From NCBI GenBank assembly GCA_029262555.1, contig JAJCZE010000009.1, positions 1-64,000 on the forward strand: a stretch of DNA of 64,000 nt, written 5' to 3'. Positions 60,565-64,000 of the stretch are shown here, in pieces (the stretch's first letter is position 1; each line of letters begins with the position of its first letter). Source of the DNA: Candidatus Babelota bacterium (GTDB lineage Bacteria; Babelota; Babeliae; Babelales; Vermiphilaceae). The notes under the pieces were generated by a model, which ran no database searches, was not told the origin of the DNA, and worked only from the letters and a program-made list of their open reading frames with translations. The position numbers and the translations under genes are program-made.

Positions 60565-61761
60565 ATGAATGCGTTTATGAAGAATAAGCCCTCATCGCAT
60601 ATACTCACGGTTGGCCTCGCTATATTCTCTATGTTTTTTGGAGCGGGAAATCTTATGTATCCTCTTTACGTTGGACTCCATTCCGGCGCAAGCAATATGT
60701 ATGGGATGATTGGATTTTTAATTACCGCCGTCGGCCTTCCGCTTATTGGGCTCATTGCAATGATTTTATTTGACGGTGATTATGAAGAGTTTTTTGGCAG
60801 ATTAGGCGAAAAAACCGGTAAATTTGTAATTTTTTTATGCATGCTCATTATCGGGCCAATCATTGCACTTCCGCGTATTGTAACCCTTTCACATGAAATG
60901 ATTGCCCCTTTTTTACCAATACCGCTTCTGCAAGAAGTTACTCCCTTTTCTTCGTTTGTGTTTGCATTCATTTTCTTGGGAATTACCTTTTTAGCTACGT
61001 TCCGAGAAAATCGCATTGTGGATCTTTTGGGAAAAGTGATCAGTCCACTTCTATTGATTTCATTACTTTCAATCATTATTAAAGGTATTTTAACCGGCGA
61101 TGAGCCAGTACATGCCTCTGTAATTCCATGGAATGCATTTACTGCAAACTTCATTCGAGGATATGAAACGTTAGATTTACTCGGCGGTATTTTCTTTTCA
61201 TCCATCGTGATTCACATTTTGAAAAACAAAATTGGCGGCATGGTTGGCATGAATCGTAATCGACTCGCTCTTATCGGATTAAAGGCAGGCGCACTCGGCG
61301 TATCATTACTTGCACTGGTATATATCGGCATGAGCCTTTTGAGCATGTATCATGCACAAGATTTGATCGGATCAGGAAGCTTATTCCGTATGCTCGCATT
61401 TAAAGTGATGGGATCGCACGGGGCATTGGTAATTGGTACAGCCGTATTAATGGCATGCTTTTCTACTTCGATTGCATTGAGTGCAGTAATCGCTGATTAC
61501 TTCCAAGTGCATCTTTTTAATCGCAAAGTGAGCTATGAGCTCTCTTTATTGATTGTGTTACTCTTATGCGTACCACTTTCAACCTTTGGACTAGACATGG
61601 TTCTTGAGCTCACTGCAGGCCCGGTTATTTGGATTGGATACCCCGCATTGATCGCAATCACGTTTTGCAACTTAGGCTACAAGTTGTTTAATTTCACACC
61701 AATTAAACTCCCGGTAGCAGCTACGTTTGTAGCGGCATTAGTAAGCTATTTTTATCTGTAA
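60565..61761 (+). CDS. brnQ: Branched-chain amino acid transporter, LIVCS/BrnQ family
   Basis: A polytopic cation symporter for Leu, Ile and Val. The diagnostic N-terminus reads VGLAIFSMFFGAGNLMYPLY, followed by GFLITAVGLPLIG and a total of about twelve hydrophobic segments. ALPRIVTLSHEM matches the family. At 398 aa it is slightly shorter than the usual 430-440. Reliance on imported amino acids fits a host-dependent life. Start choice between the first ATG and another six codons later is not settled. Confidence 0.92.
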   Translation: MNAFMKNKPSSHILTVGLAIFSMFFGAGNLMYPLYVGLHSGASNMYGMIGFLITAVGLPLIGLIAMILFDGDYEEFFGRLGEKTGKFVIFLCMLIIGPIIALPRIVTLSHEMIAPFLPIPLLQEVTPFSSFVFAFIFLGITFLATFRENRIVDLLGKVISPLLLISLLSIIIKGILTGDEPVHASVIPWNAFTANFIRGYETLDLLGGIFFSSIVIHILKNKIGGMVGMNRNRLALIGLKAGALGVSLLALVYIGMSLLSMYHAQDLIGSGSLFRMLAFKVMGSHGALVIGTAVLMACFSTSIALSAVIADYFQVHLFNRKVSYELSLLIVLLLCVPLSTFGLDMVLELTAGPVIWIGYPALIAITFCNLGYKLFNFTPIKLPVAATFVAALVSYFYL

Positions 61762-61797
61762 ACAATTATTATTACACATTCTATGAAAGGACTTTAC

Positions 61798-62517
61798 ATG
61801 AAACAAACATTCAATAAATCATTGCTTGCGCTCGTGTGTGCAGTTGGTATTGCATCAACGCCACAAGCATTTGCTGCTGGTGGAGCAGCAGCACCAACTA
61901 CTCCATCTGTTATGGCAGGTAACGTAGCTACAGGCCTTATTGTTTGGGAAATTTTATCTCTCTTGCATATGGCAAAAAAAGGCTCAAAAGCTGATTTTGA
62001 ACAGCGCGCATTCCTTGATATGTCTGCATCTCTTTTGAAAAGCAATCCAAAGCAATGGGCTAAAAATGCAGCACGTAACATTGAAATTGCTCAGAGCGAC
62101 TATTTTGAAGGCCAAGCGTATAAAGGCGCAAGCTTGAAATTAAATCACGAAGGCAAACTAGAGCAAGGTAAAAAATGCTTACCATGCGGATTTAATGGAA
62201 AACTACTTGAATGGATCGCGGCAATTAACAAAAACACTAAAAATGTAAAAGAAGTTGCACTTCTCGTATTCACTCTCAAAGGCGTGCGTGACTCTGAAGC
62301 ATTCATGAAGTGGTTGGGCTGGAGTGATACGACTGGCAAGAAAGAAGATCACGCAAAACGAGCAGCAGACGCGGCTGTACGAGCAGCGAATGCAGCAGAA
62401 AAACAAGCGGCGGCAGCAGAACGAGCAGCGGCGGCAGCAGAAGAATATAATAGAGAATCTGCTGCATGGTATCAATCAAATGCAGGCGCTGATACTGGTG
62501 AAGGTGCTACTACATAA
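61798..62517 (+). CDS. Secreted protein with C-terminal Ala-rich coiled coil
   Basis: The start is ATG 61798 with AAAGGA upstream. A signal peptide (KQTFNKSLLALVCAVGIAS, cleavage near FAA-GG) is followed by a mostly helical body with CLPCG (about 128-132) and a hydrophobic ATGLIVWEILSLLHMA segment. Residues about 185-222 form an Ala/Glu/Arg heptad-type helix (AADAAVRAANAAEKQAAAAE). The acidic tail is disordered. No family is recognised. A strong terminator follows. A nearby HtrA-type protease and this high-quality signal suggest an abundant envelope or secreted protein. Confidence 0.75.
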   Translation: MKQTFNKSLLALVCAVGIASTPQAFAAGGAAAPTTPSVMAGNVATGLIVWEILSLLHMAKKGSKADFEQRAFLDMSASLLKSNPKQWAKNAARNIEIAQSDYFEGQAYKGASLKLNHEGKLEQGKKCLPCGFNGKLLEWIAAINKNTKNVKEVALLVFTLKGVRDSEAFMKWLGWSDTTGKKEDHAKRAADAAVRAANAAEKQAAAAERAAAAAEEYNRESAAWYQSNAGADTGEGATT

Positions 62518-62536
62518 TCACTAACGAACAGTAAGT

Positions 62537-62568
62537 GGGCCGGGGTTATTCCCGGCCTTTTTTTTAAT
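62537..62568 (+). terminator. Intrinsic terminator
   Basis: GGGCCGGG, short loop, CCCGGCC, then TTTTTTTT, directly after the coiled-coil gene. Confidence 0.93.
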
Positions 62569-62585
62569 CCTCTAACAGTGCCTCT

Positions 62586-63617
62586 ATGAAACACTTAACG
62601 TTTATTCTTTACGACAGCATTTTTAACTCCGTCTTTGAAAGCCAGGTGATCGTCCCATTGCAACGCCGCTTAGATGAAGCTCCCGGAGCAACCGCTACCA
62701 TCATCTCTTTTGAATCAAAAATCATTTCGCACAGGCAGATTAAAAAGCTCTGCACTGATTCACGCATCACGATTCACGTAATTAAAAAAATTCCATTTCT
62801 TGGCACATTGAGCCTGCGCTATGCAGCGTTTAAACTCACACCCTTTTTGCGCACCCTTAATCCAACACACATCATCGCACGTGGACCGCTTGCAGGATGG
62901 ATTGCATATAACGCAATTAAGACCACAACGCCACTTATTATTCAAGCTCGTGGATTGGCCGCAAGCGAATACCTCTACGCGCACTCACCGGCATCGTGGT
63001 GGCACCAGTTTCGTGCTTGGCAGTATGAGGCTATTGAACGAAACGTGTATGGCCAGTATGCGCGCAATGCGAACATCACTATCCACACCGTGAGCGATGC
63101 TTTAAAGCAATACCTGATTAATACCTGGAATGCGCCCATAGAAAAAATTTCTGTCACCTCGTATGATGTGCCCAAAGCGTACGCACCCGCAACGGTGCAA
63201 ACCTGGCGATTGCATGCACGGGCACAATTAAATATTGCAGATGATGCGTTTGTCTACGTCTATAATGGATCGGCACATCCTTGGCAATGCCCAGAAAAAA
63301 CGATCAGTTTTTTTGCTGAAAAATACCGTATCAATAAAAATAATTTCTTACTTATTTTAACGCAAAGCAAAGCACAGTTTACAACGCTTTTGCGCGCCCA
63401 TCACATTCCACAATCTGCATTTCATATTACGCGCGTGCCTCACTCTGATATCTATGAATATTTAGCAGCTGCTGATGCGGGGCTTTTGTTTCGAGAGAAG
63501 CATTGCATTAATTGGGTATCACGCCCTACTAAAGCGCTTGAATATCAAGCGGTTGGACTTCCTATTATTCACAACAATACGATTGCAATGCTCGTAAAAA
63601 AACGGCCATCGCGCTGA
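62586..63617 (+). CDS. Glycosyltransferase (GT-B fold, family 4-like)
   Basis: The N-terminal half has the Rossmann-like layout of GT4-type enzymes (TIISFESKIISHRQIKKL, PTHIIARGPLAGWIAY, then the host-strand PLIIQARGLAASEY). The C-terminal half has FVYVYNGSAHPWQCPEKTI, NFLLILTQSK and a nucleotide-sugar region ADAGLLFREKHCINWVSRPT-K-ALEY, in which the late Glu is typical. The acceptor and sugar donor are not decided by sequence. It has no membrane segment. A hairpin terminator overlaps its stop codon. Confidence 0.82.
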   Translation: MKHLTFILYDSIFNSVFESQVIVPLQRRLDEAPGATATIISFESKIISHRQIKKLCTDSRITIHVIKKIPFLGTLSLRYAAFKLTPFLRTLNPTHIIARGPLAGWIAYNAIKTTTPLIIQARGLAASEYLYAHSPASWWHQFRAWQYEAIERNVYGQYARNANITIHTVSDALKQYLINTWNAPIEKISVTSYDVPKAYAPATVQTWRLHARAQLNIADDAFVYVYNGSAHPWQCPEKTISFFAEKYRINKNNFLLILTQSKAQFTTLLRAHHIPQSAFHITRVPHSDIYEYLAAADAGLLFREKHCINWVSRPTKALEYQAVGLPIIHNNTIAMLVKKRPSR

Positions 63618-63628
63618 TGACCGTTTTA
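63598..63628 (+). terminator. Terminator overlapping the glycosyltransferase stop codon
   Basis: AAAACGG-CATC pairs with GATG-CCGTTTT around GCGCT; the TGA stop lies inside the stem. It also faces the converging pyrG gene. Confidence 0.65.
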
Positions 63629-63647
63629 TAGGTTTAATTACCACACC

Positions 63648-64000
63648 TTACACTGAAATGTGTATTCCAGCATCCTTGCTTGCAAACGCAACATCGCTCT
63701 TCTGCTTTGTGCACGCAGATACAAACCCTGCAAAGATCGGATTTGGATTTCCCAATCGGCTCTTAAATTCAGGATGCGCTTGCGTAGCTACAAAAAAAGG
63801 ATGCTCTGAAAGTTCTAAAAATTCCATTAACTTCGTACCATCTGAACGCACGTGATGCCCAGAAAAAGTAAGCCCTTTTGCTTGCAGTTGATCTACAAAT
63901 TCAGGATTCACTTCATACCGATGACGATGCCGTTCATACACTACAGATACTTCTTCTTGTGATTGCTGTTGATACAACGCATGCACTCGAGATCCAGAAG
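63648..64000 (-). CDS. pyrG: CTP synthase, C-terminal part (continues beyond window end)
   Basis: The visible 117 residues are the end of the glutamine amidotransferase domain: [48 protein letters not shown] with the catalytic His and Glu (HPE), then [10 protein letters not shown]. The frame is open to the window edge, so the synthetase domain and start lie outside. The enzyme makes CTP from UTP and Gln. The gene converges on the glycosyltransferase gene. Confidence 0.93.
   Translation of the reverse strand, partial: SGSRVHALYQQQSQEEVSVVYERHRHRYEVNPEFVDQLQAKGLTFSGHHVRSDGTKLMEFLELSEHPFFVATQAHPEFKSRLGNPNPIFAGFVSACTKQKSDVAFASKDAGIHISV

Overview
The window reads as about 64 kb of chromosome from a low-to-moderate GC bacterium that lives in or on a eukaryotic host. 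Housekeeping genes are ordinary bacterial ones: dnaE, mutS, uvrA, ruvB, rplU, glyS, pheS, rodA, psd, galU, ppsA, ktrA/ktrB, yebC, yicC and the 3' part of pyrG. Between them lie about twenty short genes whose products begin with a signal peptide. Several carry domains typical of eukaryotic regulation: ubiquitin-like folds, a RING-H2 finger, C2H2 zinc fingers and a J domain. This combination, with expanded secreted paralogues of unknown function, fits the Candidatus Dependentiae (TM6/Babeliae) or a similar amoeba- or protist-associated lineage. That placement is an inference from content; no 16S gene is present.

Layout. 0-8 kb: a short-repeat cluster, a secreted NlpC/P60-type protein, a secreted alpha/beta hydrolase, psd, two secreted ubiquitin-like proteins, a flavoprotein and an exported AdoMet-decarboxylase-like protein. 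8-15 kb: a 40-bp tandem repeat, two DEAD-box helicases, the LemA/DUF2207 pair with a repeat inside the signal peptide, and two Arg tRNAs. 15-30 kb: tlyA, an HtrA-type protease, glyS, ktrBA, rplU, mutS, uvrA, and in the uvrA-mutS interval a secreted zinc-finger protein; then a secreted J-domain protein. 30-40 kb: tRNA-His, tRNA-Pro, an ATP-cone/Mrr protein, rodA, a six-gene run of small secreted proteins including the RING-H2 protein, ruvB, yebC and yicC. 40-50 kb: a tandemly duplicated secreted-protein gene, dnaE and pheS. 50-64 kb: galU with a second, signal-peptide-bearing start, two large secreted proteins sharing a C-terminal module with the ubiquitin-like proteins, a second secreted hydrolase, ppsA, brnQ, a glycosyltransferase and the pyrG end.

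Two families of non-coding repeats run through the window. One is a short element built on CCTTCGACAAGCTCAGG, often in inverted pairs. The other is an approximately 600-bp imperfect palindrome (five copies plus fragments) whose arms carry hairpins that keep their pairing while the stem sequence changes. I regard this palindrome family and the exported ubiquitin-type protein set as the best candidates for undescribed biology here.

Starts were set from visible Shine-Dalgarno sequences (GGAG/AGGA types), so several genes are shorter than their longest open frame. No CRISPR array, rRNA, transposase or prophage was found.
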